A DNA stretch of 64,000 nucleotides from an uncultured Lutibacter sp. (GTDB lineage: Bacteria; Bacteroidota; Bacteroidia; Flavobacteriales; Flavobacteriaceae), in NCBI RefSeq assembly GCF_947493565.1, contig NZ_CANLRG010000006.1:62001-126000 (forward strand), read 5' to 3'. The position numbers and the translations under genes were made by a program. A model generated the notes under the pieces. That model saw nothing but the letters and a program-made list of their open reading frames with translations. It had not been told where the DNA came from and ran no database searches. Positions 36,299 to 46,400 of this stretch are shown here, piece after piece. Every line of letters starts with the position of its first letter. Within the stretch, counting starts at the first letter, position 1.

Positions 36299-37480
36299 AT
36301 GAAATTAAAACTCCTATTTATAACATTAATGTTTGCTGCATTTTTTTCAGTACATGCACAGCAAAGTTTAAAATATACTATTTTTAAAAACGAACCTATT
36401 AATTTTGGAGGAGATATTGTTGAGAAAGATGGAATTAATCGATTGCAAAATGGTCGAATTATTTATAAAAAAGTAACCGTTCCAAGTTTTCCAAAGGGAA
36501 CAGATGTTAAAATTAAAATAACATTGCGCTCAAATGGAGATAGATGGGACAAATCAGGATCTTGTTTTGTAGTAAAAGACCTAAATGAATTATCGATTCT
36601 AAATATTTCAAAAAACAACAAAGAATTTCCTATTGAATCAGCCATTGACGAAAAGTTTAAAGGGGTAAAAACAACCAAGAATTATAAACCTGTTATTGAA
36701 TTAATGCGCTTTATGACACCTTTTGGTGTAGGTTTTTACAGTAATGATGAAGGAAAGCATAGAAAACCTGTATATATTCCAAAATGGGAAAAACAAGTAG
36801 TTTGGGAACATGACATATCTCAGTTAAAAAATTTAGTTACTAACACCTTTTATGTTGGAGTATGGGTTGATACTTGGACAAAAGAAGGCTATGAAGTAGA
36901 TGTAGATTTGTTGTACTCAAACCGAGCGAGAAAAACTCTTAAAGTACAACCATTAGTAAACACCATACCTTATGTAAATGGACAATCTCTACCTGATTTT
37001 TTTGCAAAGACTACGTTAGAACAAAAATTTGAACTCCCAAAAAAAGCTAAAAATGTTAAATTATATTACACTACTACAGGACATGGTGGACATAGTGGAG
37101 GAGATGAATTTATTAAAATAAAAAACAGTGTTCGTTGCAATAACAAACTAGTAATTGACACCATACCTTGGAGAGATGATTGTGCTTCATTTAGACGCTT
37201 TAACCCAACATCGGGAGTTTGGCTAAAAAAAGATTCGGCTTCTTATATTGATTTTGAAGCTAGAGCTTACAAAGTAAAAGAAATTGAAGAACGAATTGCT
37301 TCGTCAGATTTATCTAGATCCAATTGGTGTCCAGGTTCATCTGTAAAACCATTTGTGGTTGATTTAGGAGATTTAAAAGAAGGAATACATACGCTACAAA
37401 TTTCAATTCCTGCAACAGCTGCTTTTGATGATAAATTAAATCATTGGTTAGTATCAGCTTATATAACATATGAAGAATAA
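36299..37480 (+). CDS. Peptide-N-glycosidase F (PNGase F)
   Basis: The 393-residue protein has a Sec signal cleaved near SVHAQQ and the two jelly-roll domains of PNGase F. The N-terminal domain is at ~25-190. The C-terminal domain is at ~195-393, with TTGHGGHSGGDEF (catalytic-site candidate Glu270), WRDDCASFRRFNPTSGVW, SNWCPGSSVKPFVVDLGDL and a final beta-strand set. Six or more Cys in the second half are consistent with the disulphides of the Elizabethkingia enzyme. PNGase F releases whole N-glycans by cleaving the GlcNAc-Asn amide and converting Asn to Asp. This is the most diagnostic gene of the locus. Core alpha-1,3-fucosylated glycans normally resist such enzymes. Confidence 0.93.
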   Translation: MKLKLLFITLMFAAFFSVHAQQSLKYTIFKNEPINFGGDIVEKDGINRLQNGRIIYKKVTVPSFPKGTDVKIKITLRSNGDRWDKSGSCFVVKDLNELSILNISKNNKEFPIESAIDEKFKGVKTTKNYKPVIELMRFMTPFGVGFYSNDEGKHRKPVYIPKWEKQVVWEHDISQLKNLVTNTFYVGVWVDTWTKEGYEVDVDLLYSNRARKTLKVQPLVNTIPYVNGQSLPDFFAKTTLEQKFELPKKAKNVKLYYTTTGHGGHSGGDEFIKIKNSVRCNNKLVIDTIPWRDDCASFRRFNPTSGVWLKKDSASYIDFEARAYKVKEIEERIASSDLSRSNWCPGSSVKPFVVDLGDLKEGIHTLQISIPATAAFDDKLNHWLVSAYITYEE

Positions 37481-37499
37481 TAAAAGATTATTGGTAACG

Positions 37500-39734
37500 A
37501 TGAAAAATATCTATATAAAATTATTGATTGGTTTTTTAGGAATCATTGTAATTTCTTGTAAAAATAACAAGCAACTACAACTTGTAAATAATGGAACTTC
37601 TAATTATGAAATTGTAATAGCCGAAAATTTTTCTAATGAAATGTTAGCTGTCTCAGAAGAGTTACAAGCATATATTCAAAAAATTTCTACAGTTAAAATT
37701 CCTATAGTTGTTGAAAATAAAGTAGCTACAAATAAATACAAATTGTTTTTAAAAGTTGAAGACTTTAACAAAAACAAGCTTAAAATAAAAGTAGAAGAAA
37801 CTAATAATATTGTTATTTCTGGTGGCTCTGAAATTGCACTTAAAAATGCAGTTTATGAGTTCTTAGAGGGTTATTTAAATTGTAAATGGTATACACCTAA
37901 AGTTGAGGATATACCTACACAAAAAATAATTTCTTTAGATAAAAATATAGATTTTGAATACCAACCAAATATTACCACAAGAACGGTGCATTCAAAATTG
38001 TTTTATGAAAACCCTGAATTTGCAGCTAAACATAAAGTAACAACAAATGCTTTTCCATATTACGTACCTATGGCAAGAGTTCATACTTTTAACAAGTTTT
38101 TGCCTGAAGAAGTTTTTTACAAAGAGCATCCAGAATACTATGCTTTAAGAGGTGCTAAAAGATTGCCAACCCAATTGTGTTTGACCAACAATGAGGTTTA
38201 TAAAATTGTGAAAGATTCTGTAGTTTCTTTGTTTCATCAATATCCAGAAGCAAGTGTAATTTCTGTAAGTCAAAATGATAATCAACAGTATTGTACTTGT
38301 GAAAAGTGTAAAGCTATAGATGAAGCAGAAGGAAGTCCTAGTGGTACTATGATACAATTTGTAAATAAAATTGCTGCTGATTTCCCAAATAAAACCATTT
38401 CAACATTGGCTTATCAATATACACGAAAGCCTTCAAAAACAAAGCCTTTAAGTAATGTATTAATCACATTATGTTCTATTGAATGTGATAGAAGTGCGCC
38501 TATTCAAGAAAAATGTGGTGATTTTTCAGAAGATTTAAAAGGTTGGAAACAAATTACTGAAAATATTAGAATTTGGGATTATACCACACAGTTTACCAAT
38601 TTTTTAGCACCATTTCCAAACATACATACGTTACAACCAAACCTTCAATTTTTTAAAAATAATAATGCAAAATGGGTTTTTGAACAGCATAGTCAAAATC
38701 CAAGTGAGTTGTTTGAACTACGTTCCTACATAACAGCTAAATTATTGTGGAACCCAAATTTAGATATTGAGGAGTTAATTACTGAATTTACGAATGGTTA
38801 TTATAAAGAAGCTGGAGTATATGTAAAAAAATATATAGATTTAGTTCACAAAAAAATACAAATAGATAAAAACTTTTTCTTGTTTTTATATGGAGACCCA
38901 TCACAAGCTTTTGATTCTTTTTTAAACCCAGAATTATTAAAACAGTATGATTCTTTTTTTAATGAAGCTGAAAAAGTAGCAGCCTCTCCTGAAGTTTTAG
39001 AACGTATTAAATGTGCAAGAATAAGTGTTGATTATGCTATTTTAGAAGCTTGTAAAAAAGGAATTTCTAAAGATTTTCAATTAGTTATTTTTGATGATAA
39101 AGGAAATAAAAACATCAATCCATATGCGAACGAAAAACTCATTAATTTTTATGAAACTTGTAAAAAAAATCATATTACTTTAATGAATGAAATGGGATTT
39201 ACGATTGAAGAATATTATAATGGTTATAGAAAATCATTAGAGGTTGCAACAATACCAAATATAGCCAAAGGAAGAAAAGTAACCTTGTTAACTAAACCTA
39301 AAAAATATGCAAATGAAAATCCACAAACCTTAACAGATGGAGCTCTAGGAGGTAGTAATTTTTACGCTAACTGGTTAGGTTTTGAAGGTAATAATTTGGA
39401 AGCAGTTATAGATTTAGAACAAAGTAATAATATAAATTCCATAACTACAGCTTTTTTGCAGGTAACCAATCATATCGTGTTTTTCCCAAAAAGTGTTTCG
39501 TACTATTATTCAAATGATGATATTAATTACACAAAACTTGGAACTGTAATTAATGATGAACCATTAACCAAGACAAGTAAGATAAATGATATTAAATATT
39601 TTAAGCTGAAGTTTCCAAATGTAAGTGCAAAATACATAAAAGTAGTTGCTGAAAATATGAAAGAAGCACCATATTGGCATCATGCAGCTGGATTACCTTC
39701 TTGGATTTTTGCTGATGAGGTGTTAATTAATTAA
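37500..39734 (+). CDS. DUF4838 protein with C-terminal discoidin-like domain
   Basis: The ATG at 37500 gives a clean lipoprotein signal (GIIVISC); an upstream ATG at 37470 overlaps the PNGase F gene. The protein has ~744 residues. An alpha-glucuronidase-like N-terminal domain (~35-130; GGSEIALKNAVYEFLE, CKWYTP) is followed by the DUF4838 region (~200-470), with SVSQNDNQQYCTCEKCKAID, TLAYQYTRKPSKTKPLSNV and WVFEQHSQNPSELFELRSY. An F5/8-type C-like domain closes it (~590-744). DUF4838 proteins are TIM-barrel-like and abundant in Bacteroidota glycan loci; I do not know an established reaction for this one. Placement right after PNGase F suggests it acts on released or still-attached N-glycan. 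Confidence 0.78.
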   Translation: MKNIYIKLLIGFLGIIVISCKNNKQLQLVNNGTSNYEIVIAENFSNEMLAVSEELQAYIQKISTVKIPIVVENKVATNKYKLFLKVEDFNKNKLKIKVEETNNIVISGGSEIALKNAVYEFLEGYLNCKWYTPKVEDIPTQKIISLDKNIDFEYQPNITTRTVHSKLFYENPEFAAKHKVTTNAFPYYVPMARVHTFNKFLPEEVFYKEHPEYYALRGAKRLPTQLCLTNNEVYKIVKDSVVSLFHQYPEASVISVSQNDNQQYCTCEKCKAIDEAEGSPSGTMIQFVNKIAADFPNKTISTLAYQYTRKPSKTKPLSNVLITLCSIECDRSAPIQEKCGDFSEDLKGWKQITENIRIWDYTTQFTNFLAPFPNIHTLQPNLQFFKNNNAKWVFEQHSQNPSELFELRSYITAKLLWNPNLDIEELITEFTNGYYKEAGVYVKKYIDLVHKKIQIDKNFFLFLYGDPSQAFDSFLNPELLKQYDSFFNEAEKVAASPEVLERIKCARISVDYAILEACKKGISKDFQLVIFDDKGNKNINPYANEKLINFYETCKKNHITLMNEMGFTIEEYYNGYRKSLEVATIPNIAKGRKVTLLTKPKKYANENPQTLTDGALGGSNFYANWLGFEGNNLEAVIDLEQSNNINSITTAFLQVTNHIVFFPKSVSYYYSNDDINYTKLGTVINDEPLTKTSKINDIKYFKLKFPNVSAKYIKVVAENMKEAPYWHHAAGLPSWIFADEVLIN

Positions 39735-39748
39735 AATTTAAAAATTAA

Positions 39749-41767
39749 ATGAAAAAGATTTTTACATTCCTATTAATGCTAGTTTTTATAGTAAGTTGTA
39801 AAAAAGAAAATTCATTGAATATTCTCTCACCTAACAAACAAATAGAACTGGTTTTTAATGAAACAAAAGGGTTTTTAAATTATGCTATCTTTTATAAGGA
39901 TTCATTATTAATCAAACCATCTAAACTTGGGTTTGAATTTAAAAATACGAATGATATGGCAAGTAATTTCACGATAGATTTATTTGAAACTACAAGCTCA
40001 AATTCAACTTGGGAACAAGTTTGGGGAGAAAATAAAATCATTCAAAATAATTATAATGAGCTCTCGGTTTCAGTTCATGAAAGAGTGCAACCGTTTAGAA
40101 AAATGAAATTAATTTTTAGAGTCTTTGATGATGGTATTGGATTTAGATATGAAATTCCTAAACAAAAACTATTGGATAGTCTTTTAATAAGTAATGAAAT
40201 TACGGAGTTTAATTTTAATAAAAATTGTACTGCTTGGTACACTCCAGCAAATTTTGATTCTTACGAAATGCTTTATCAATACGACTCAATAAATCATATA
40301 GAAAGTGCTAATACACCAATAACTTTTAAAACAGAAAAGGACGTTTATTTAAGCATACATGAAGCTAATTTAACCAATTATGCAGGAATGACGTTGTTAA
40401 CTAATGAAAAAGAAAATTTCTCATTCCAAAGCAATTTAGTTCCATGGCCAAATGGTGTGAAAGTAAAAGCAAAAACACCAATGGTTACACCGTGGCGAAC
40501 CATTCAAATTACGGATAAAGCAGAAAAATTGATAGCATCCAATTTAATTTTAAACCTTAATGAACCAAATAAAATTGAAGATGTTTCTTGGATAGAACCT
40601 ATGAAATATATCGGAATTTGGTGGGGAATGCACCTAGGAACTCATACTTGGACTTTAGGAGAAAGACATGGTGCTACAACCAAAACAACTAAAGAATATA
40701 TAGATTTTGCCACAAAAAATAATATACAAGGAGTATTGGCCGAAGGATGGAATACAGGCTGGGAAAATTGGGGCAAAAAAGGAGCTTTTGATTTTATTAC
40801 ACCTTATGAAGACTTTGATTTAAAAGAAATAACCTCTTATGCTACTTCTAAAAATATTGAATTTATTGGCCATGTAGAAACTGGAGGAGACGCAGCCTAT
40901 TTTGAAGATAATTTAGACAAAGTATTTTCAATGTATCATAATTTAGGGGTTAAAACTGTTAAAACAGGCTATGCTGGAGCAATACAAACTAAAGGCCAGT
41001 TTCACCATGGACAATACATGGTAAATCATTATAGAAAAGTAGTGGAATCTGCTGCCAAGTATCAAATTATGATTAATGCACATGAACCGATAAAACCAAC
41101 AGGAATTAGAAGAACATATCCTAATATGATGACAAGAGAAGGAGCACGAGGTATGGAATGGAATGCTTGGAGTTCAGGAAATCCTCCTGAACATCATACC
41201 ATTTTACCTTTTACAAGAGGCTTAGCAGGACCTATAGATTATACTCCTGGTACTTTTGACATTCTATTTAAAAATGCAACAAATAGGGTTAAGTGGAATT
41301 CTTTAGATGATGGTAGCTCAAGAGTTAATACTACCATAGCAAAGCAATTAGGATTGTTTGTAATTTTGTATAGCCCTTTACAAATGGCTTCCGATTTAAT
41401 TGAAAATTATGAAAATCAACCAGCATTTAACTTCATTAAAGATTTTGCTACCGATTGGGAAAAGTCAACCGTTTTAAATGGTGAAATTGGAGATTATATA
41501 ACCATAGCAAGAAAAGATAAACATAGTGATAATTGGTTTTTAGGAAGTATTACAGATGAAGAAGAACGAGAATTAAACGTAGAATTGTCCTTTTTAGATA
41601 ACAATAAAAAGTATATGGCTCATATTTATGCAGATGGTCAAAAAGCTAATTGGAAAACTAATCCACAAGCTATTGAAATTAAACAAAAAGAGGTAACATC
41701 AAAAACAGTACTTACATTAAAACTTGCCCCAGGAGGTGGACAGGCAATTAAATTTTCACCAATATAA
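39749..41767 (+). CDS. GH97 alpha-glycosidase, probably inverting type
   Basis: A 672-residue lipoprotein (signal ends VFIVSC). It has an N-terminal super-beta-sandwich (~25-285) with FRVFDDGIGFRYEIP, then a TIM barrel. The barrel carries GVLAEGWNTGWENWG, FIGHVETGGD, VKTGYAG, INAHEPIKPTGIRRTYPN (Glu446), TREGARGMEW and PFTRGLAGPIDYTPGTFD. The NAHE glutamate and the absence of the VDF nucleophile segment of retaining members place it near SusB-like inverting alpha-glucosidases rather than the alpha-galactosidases. In an N-glycan locus it could remove the alpha-glucose caps of immature high-mannose glycans. This specificity is inference. Confidence 0.9.
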   Translation: MKKIFTFLLMLVFIVSCKKENSLNILSPNKQIELVFNETKGFLNYAIFYKDSLLIKPSKLGFEFKNTNDMASNFTIDLFETTSSNSTWEQVWGENKIIQNNYNELSVSVHERVQPFRKMKLIFRVFDDGIGFRYEIPKQKLLDSLLISNEITEFNFNKNCTAWYTPANFDSYEMLYQYDSINHIESANTPITFKTEKDVYLSIHEANLTNYAGMTLLTNEKENFSFQSNLVPWPNGVKVKAKTPMVTPWRTIQITDKAEKLIASNLILNLNEPNKIEDVSWIEPMKYIGIWWGMHLGTHTWTLGERHGATTKTTKEYIDFATKNNIQGVLAEGWNTGWENWGKKGAFDFITPYEDFDLKEITSYATSKNIEFIGHVETGGDAAYFEDNLDKVFSMYHNLGVKTVKTGYAGAIQTKGQFHHGQYMVNHYRKVVESAAKYQIMINAHEPIKPTGIRRTYPNMMTREGARGMEWNAWSSGNPPEHHTILPFTRGLAGPIDYTPGTFDILFKNATNRVKWNSLDDGSSRVNTTIAKQLGLFVILYSPLQMASDLIENYENQPAFNFIKDFATDWEKSTVLNGEIGDYITIARKDKHSDNWFLGSITDEEERELNVELSFLDNNKKYMAHIYADGQKANWKTNPQAIEIKQKEVTSKTVLTLKLAPGGGQAIKFSPI

Positions 41768-41775
41768 ATTTCAAA

Positions 41776-42612
41776 ATGAAACAACTACTTTATTATTTAC
41801 TTGTCTTTTTACTATCCTATTCCATAAAAGGTCAAACTTATAGAGCTATGACTTATAATATTCGATATGATAATGTAAATGATGGAGAAAATCAATGGTC
41901 AAAAAGAAAAGAATTTTTAAGTAACCAAATTAGCTTTTATCAACCAGATATATTAGGAATTCAAGAAGGGTTGTACCACCAAGTTGTGTATTTAAATCAT
42001 GTGTTAAAGAACTATAGCTATATTGGAGTTGGTAGAGATGATGGAAAACAAAAAGGAGAATACAGTGCTATTTTTTATAACAATACCAAATTTAAAATAG
42101 TGAAAGAGGGAACTTTTTGGTTAAGTAAAACCCCAAACATTATTTCTGTTGGTTGGGATGCATCAATGGAACGAATTTGCACTTTTGGTTTATTTGAAAA
42201 TCTACAAACAAAACAACAATTTTGGGTGTTTAATACACATTTTGATCATATTGGAAATGAAGCAAGATTTAAAAGCGCAGAATTGATACTTCAAAAAATT
42301 CAAGAATTTAATATTCAGAAACTCCCAGTTTTGCTGATGGGAGACTTCAATTTAAAACCAACAACAAAACCTATTGAATTAATTTCTACGGTATTAAATG
42401 ACACAAAAAAAGCGAGTATTTTAAACCCATTTGGACCCGTAGGTACATTTAACGGATTTAAATTTGAGAAACCAGTTACAGATAGAATTGATTATATTTT
42501 TTCAAGTAAAAATAATATTAAGGTCATAAAATTTGCAGTGTTAAGTGATTCTAATAATTGCAAATATCCTTCAGATCACTTCCCCGTATTTATTGAATTT
42601 GAAACGGAATAG
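41776..42612 (+). CDS. Secreted endonuclease/exonuclease/phosphatase (EEP) family protein
   Basis: The 278-residue protein has a Sec signal (cleaved near SIKGQ) and an intact EEP catalytic fold. Motifs are RAMTYNIRYDN (~24-34), GIQEGLYHQ with metal Glu, NTHFDHIG, LMGDFNLKP, and SDHFPVFIEF at the C-terminus. EEP proteins are Mg2+-dependent phosphoesterases covering nucleases, sphingomyelinases and sugar or lipid phosphatases. Small exported members of this type often sit in glycan loci and are unlikely to be nucleases. It is the last gene of the 15-gene block. Together with the Gln-type GH92 it may remove phosphate from phosphorylated mannose; this is inference. Confidence 0.85.
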   Translation: MKQLLYYLLVFLLSYSIKGQTYRAMTYNIRYDNVNDGENQWSKRKEFLSNQISFYQPDILGIQEGLYHQVVYLNHVLKNYSYIGVGRDDGKQKGEYSAIFYNNTKFKIVKEGTFWLSKTPNIISVGWDASMERICTFGLFENLQTKQQFWVFNTHFDHIGNEARFKSAELILQKIQEFNIQKLPVLLMGDFNLKPTTKPIELISTVLNDTKKASILNPFGPVGTFNGFKFEKPVTDRIDYIFSSKNNIKVIKFAVLSDSNNCKYPSDHFPVFIEFETE

Positions 42613-43481
42613 ATAATTATCAAAAGAAAAAATTTTAAGTAAACGTCCAATAAAGTCTCAAAAGAATTTTATTAGTGCAGAAGTTGAAAAATAGTAAAAA
42701 AGTAACATAGGCTGTTAAAGATGAAGAAATAAGCTTGAATGTTTAAAAATTGCTTTTCCAAATACTTTAAAATACCACAATAGATTTTAAAATCATAAAT
42801 GGTTGTCCAGATATGTTTGTTATAACAGCTAATGATACTATGTGATTGTGAGAATCTACAGCTCAAGTTTGACCGAAAATGCCTTTAATTTCAAAAGATT
42901 AAAAATTAAAAAGATTAATAAAAGGGTTAATTAATAGGCAGATAAAATGTAATCTGTTAGACCTAATGCAAACATATTTTATAAAAACAAAAACAAAGTA
43001 TTACACTGAGATTTGGATAAAACACAAATGCTGTCAGGAATTCATGAACGTAAATGGAAAATAGATTCGCTTTGTGATGTAATAAGTGTGGCCAGTTATA
43101 CAGACGGTTTTTAAAGCTTTGACAGTTATAAGTATACTGGATATTCTTCAGAGTTAGAACAAAGAGTTTTAATTCTGTAATTTTCAAAATTGAGTATATT
43201 AAATGGCGCTCTATCTAACCTTAATTACGGTAAATACAGTCAACAAAATAATGGTTTTCAAAATACTTTTTGCTATTTTTGTATTTTAAAACCCTAAATT
43301 GTTTGTGTTTTCTTTATTTATTTTTAATATTAAAGTAAACTTTTCTTAACAAGAAACTTCAATGTAAATTATAAAAAAATAAACCCTTAATCTAATTAGA
43401 ATCGCCATTGGTCGAAATTATGTATGTAAAAATTATTAATTAATTACTTTTAGGCTATTATAAACTCAAATTAATTAATGA
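42613..43481 (+). other. 869-bp gap without an intact gene; possible decayed reading frame
   Basis: No intact coding frame is convincing here. One plus-strand frame shows coding-like fragments broken by several stops: TTIDFKIINGCPDMFVITA near 42774-42830; then an open run of about 70 codons (42903-43113) with HERKWKIDSLCDVISVASY; then, after one stop, SFDSYKYTGYSSELEQRV to about 43180. They could be remains of a lost gene, but I cannot name a family. The last ~220 bp before the SusC gene contain a -7-like TATTTTTG at 43274-43281 and a motif ATTGGTCGAAAT at 43407-43418. This part probably holds the SusC promoter and leader. Confidence 0.3.
43274..43281 (+). promoter_or_regulatory. Possible -7 element (TATTTTTG) for the SusC/SusD pair
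   Basis: TATTTTTG fits TAnnTTTG and would give a leader of about 195 nt before the SusC ATG. No good -33 element is visible, so the call is weak. Confidence 0.22.
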
Positions 43482-46400
43482 ATGATACAAAAAGTACTAA
43501 AACTGTTTTTTGTGATTTGTATAGTAGGTTTTTCTAGTATTCAAGCACAAACAGTAACGGGAACTATTACAGATGCTACGGATGGGACTCCGCTTCCGGG
43601 TGTTAATGTAGTTATTAAAGGCACAACTACAGGTGTCTCATCAGATTTTGATGGTAAATATAGTATTGACGTTAAAAGCGACAATGCCATATTGCAATTT
43701 TCATTTTTAGGTTATGCTACTAAAGAAGTAACTGTTAATGGAAAAAGTATAATTAATGTAACATTAGAGCAAAGTGCTGAATCTCTTGATGAAGTAGTTG
43801 TAACAGCTTTAGGTATTAAAAGAGAGAAAAAATCTCTTGGTTATGCAGTACAAGAAGTTGATGGAGCTGCTATAACTCAATCAAGAGAATCAAACATTGC
43901 GAATGCAATAACTGGTAAAGTAGCTGGTGTTCAGGTTGTTAAGGGTAGTAATGGGCCTGCAAGTTCTTCTAAAATTGTATTAAGAGGGAATAGCTCATTA
44001 ACAGGAGATAACCAACCATTAATTGTTGTGGATGGTATCCCAATGGATAACTTCACAGGAGCTGCGAATAATGATTTTTGGAATCCATCTCAAGATATGG
44101 GGAACGGTTTAGGAGATTTAAACCCTGAAAATATCGAAAGTATGTCTGTGCTAAAAGGAGCTTCTGCGGCTGCATTGTACGGGTCTAGAGCAGGTAATGG
44201 GGTAATTTTAATTACAACTAAAAAAGGTAAAGAAACTCCTGGTTTAGGAATTACTTATTCAACTTCTATAGGTTTTGAAACTTTAGGGTCAAGTCCAGAG
44301 TTACAAAATACTTTCGGACAAGGATCTAATGGAGTATATGATCAAATGGGAGGTTCAAGTTGGGGACCAAAAATTGAAGGACAACAAGTTGAAAATTGGA
44401 ATGGAGAGCAAGTTACCTTAAAAGCGTATGATAATTTAAAAAATTATTCTAAAACTGGTATTAACCAAACTCATACAATTTCTTTCCAACAACAAGTGAG
44501 TGATAAAAGCTCATTATTTTCATCTGCAACCTATTTAAATGATGATAGTAAAATTCCTGGAGCAACTTTAGAAAGAGTTAATTTATTAACTAGATCGGTA
44601 TCTACTTTTGGGAAAAATAATAAATGGACAACGGATGTTAAAGTTCAGTATATCAATGCGAAAGCAGAAAACCGTCCATTGAATGGTGTAAATGCTTCAA
44701 ATGCATTTGCAACAATGTATTCATTACCAATAACTTTAGATATTACAGATTTTAAGGCAGGTACAAATGAGTTTGGAAAAATGTTTTGGTACGATCCTAA
44801 TTCACAAGCTATAAACCCTTATTGGGCTTCAAAAAATAATTTAAGTATGGATTCAAGAGACCGTTTTATGTTAAACGGATCTTTAAAATACCAAATTGCA
44901 GATTGGTTAACTTCTGAAATTAAAGCTGGAGCTGATTTATATACTACAAATACAGAATCTAAGTTATATGCAGGAAGTCCGTTGTCTTCAACAGGTAGAT
45001 ATAGTTTAGGTAAAAATACCTTTATTGAAAAGAATTATAGTGCCTTATTAATTGGTCAAAAAGACGAATTATTTGGAAAGTTTGGTGGTGGATTTACTTT
45101 AGGAGGAAATTTAATGTCTAGAGAATCTAGTAGATTAAGTTCTAGTTCAGGTGAGCTAGAAGTACCAAACTTATTTTCATTAAACAATGGTAAAAATAAA
45201 GCAACGGTAAATCAAGGATTTAGTGAAAGAAGAATGAATTCATTATATGGAACTTTACAATTAAGTTATGATGGTTATGCTTTCTTAGATTTAACAGGTC
45301 GTAATGACTGGTCTTCAACATTAAGTAAAGAAAACAGATCATTCTTCTACCCATCAATAAGTACCTCATTGGTAGTTACAGAAATGATTAAGAAAAATGA
45401 CGGAAATTTACCAGAATGGTTAAACTTTGGTAAAATTAGAGCTTCTTATGCAACTGTTGGTAACGATTTAGACCCTTACAAACTGTACAATTCTTATTCT
45501 ATAGGTAAAGATCCATTTGGACATACAACTGCTACTAGTAATTCTACATTATTCAATTCAGATGTAAGGAGCGAGTTAATTAAATCATTAGAATTTGGTT
45601 TTGATGCTCGTATGTTTAGCAACCGTTTAACGATTGATTTTTCTTGGTATAAATCAAATGCAACAAATCAATTAGTTGCATTACCATTAGATCCTTTAAG
45701 TGGATATACAAGTGAAATTGTGAATGCTGGTGATATTCAAAATAAAGGATTTGAGTTAATGTTAAATGGAACTATAATTGACAACCCTGATGGATTTTCA
45801 TGGGGTATGAATTTAAATTATTCAAAAAATGAGAATTCAATAATTGAATTAACTGAAGATGTTACTCAAAGACAACTTGGAGGATTTGATAATTTATCAA
45901 TTGTAGCAGTAGCAGGTGGAGGATATGGTGAAATTTGGGGTACAAAATTCCAAAGAGTTGACGATGCAACAAGCCCACACAATGGAGCAATTATAGTTGA
46001 TGCTCAAGGACTTCCAACTGCAACTACTGAACAATTTAAATTAGGAAACCAACAACCTGATGCTTTAATTGGATTCTCTAATAGTTTTGCTTACAAGAAC
46101 CTTTCTTTCAGCTTTTTAATTGATGCTAGAATTGGAGGAGAAATCTTTTCAGGTACCAACAGAGCTCTACAAAGTTCTGGTAATGCAGCGGTAACTGTAG
46201 TAAATGGAGCAAGAGAAGACATAGTTTTTGATGGTGTTATTGATGATGGAAATGGTGGATATACTCAAAATACAGTAGGAGTTTCACCTCAAATATATTG
46301 GTCAGCATTAAATTCTAGAACTGGTAACTTAGGTATAGGTGAGCATAATATTTATGATGCTTCAAATGTAAGATTAAGAAATGTTGCTTTAAATTATAAC

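Noticed and set aside
42672-43187. Two minus-strand open frames in the gap before SusC
   Set aside because: Short, rich in Cys, Phe and His in a non-domain-like way, with no start context; more likely chance frames in AT-rich DNA.
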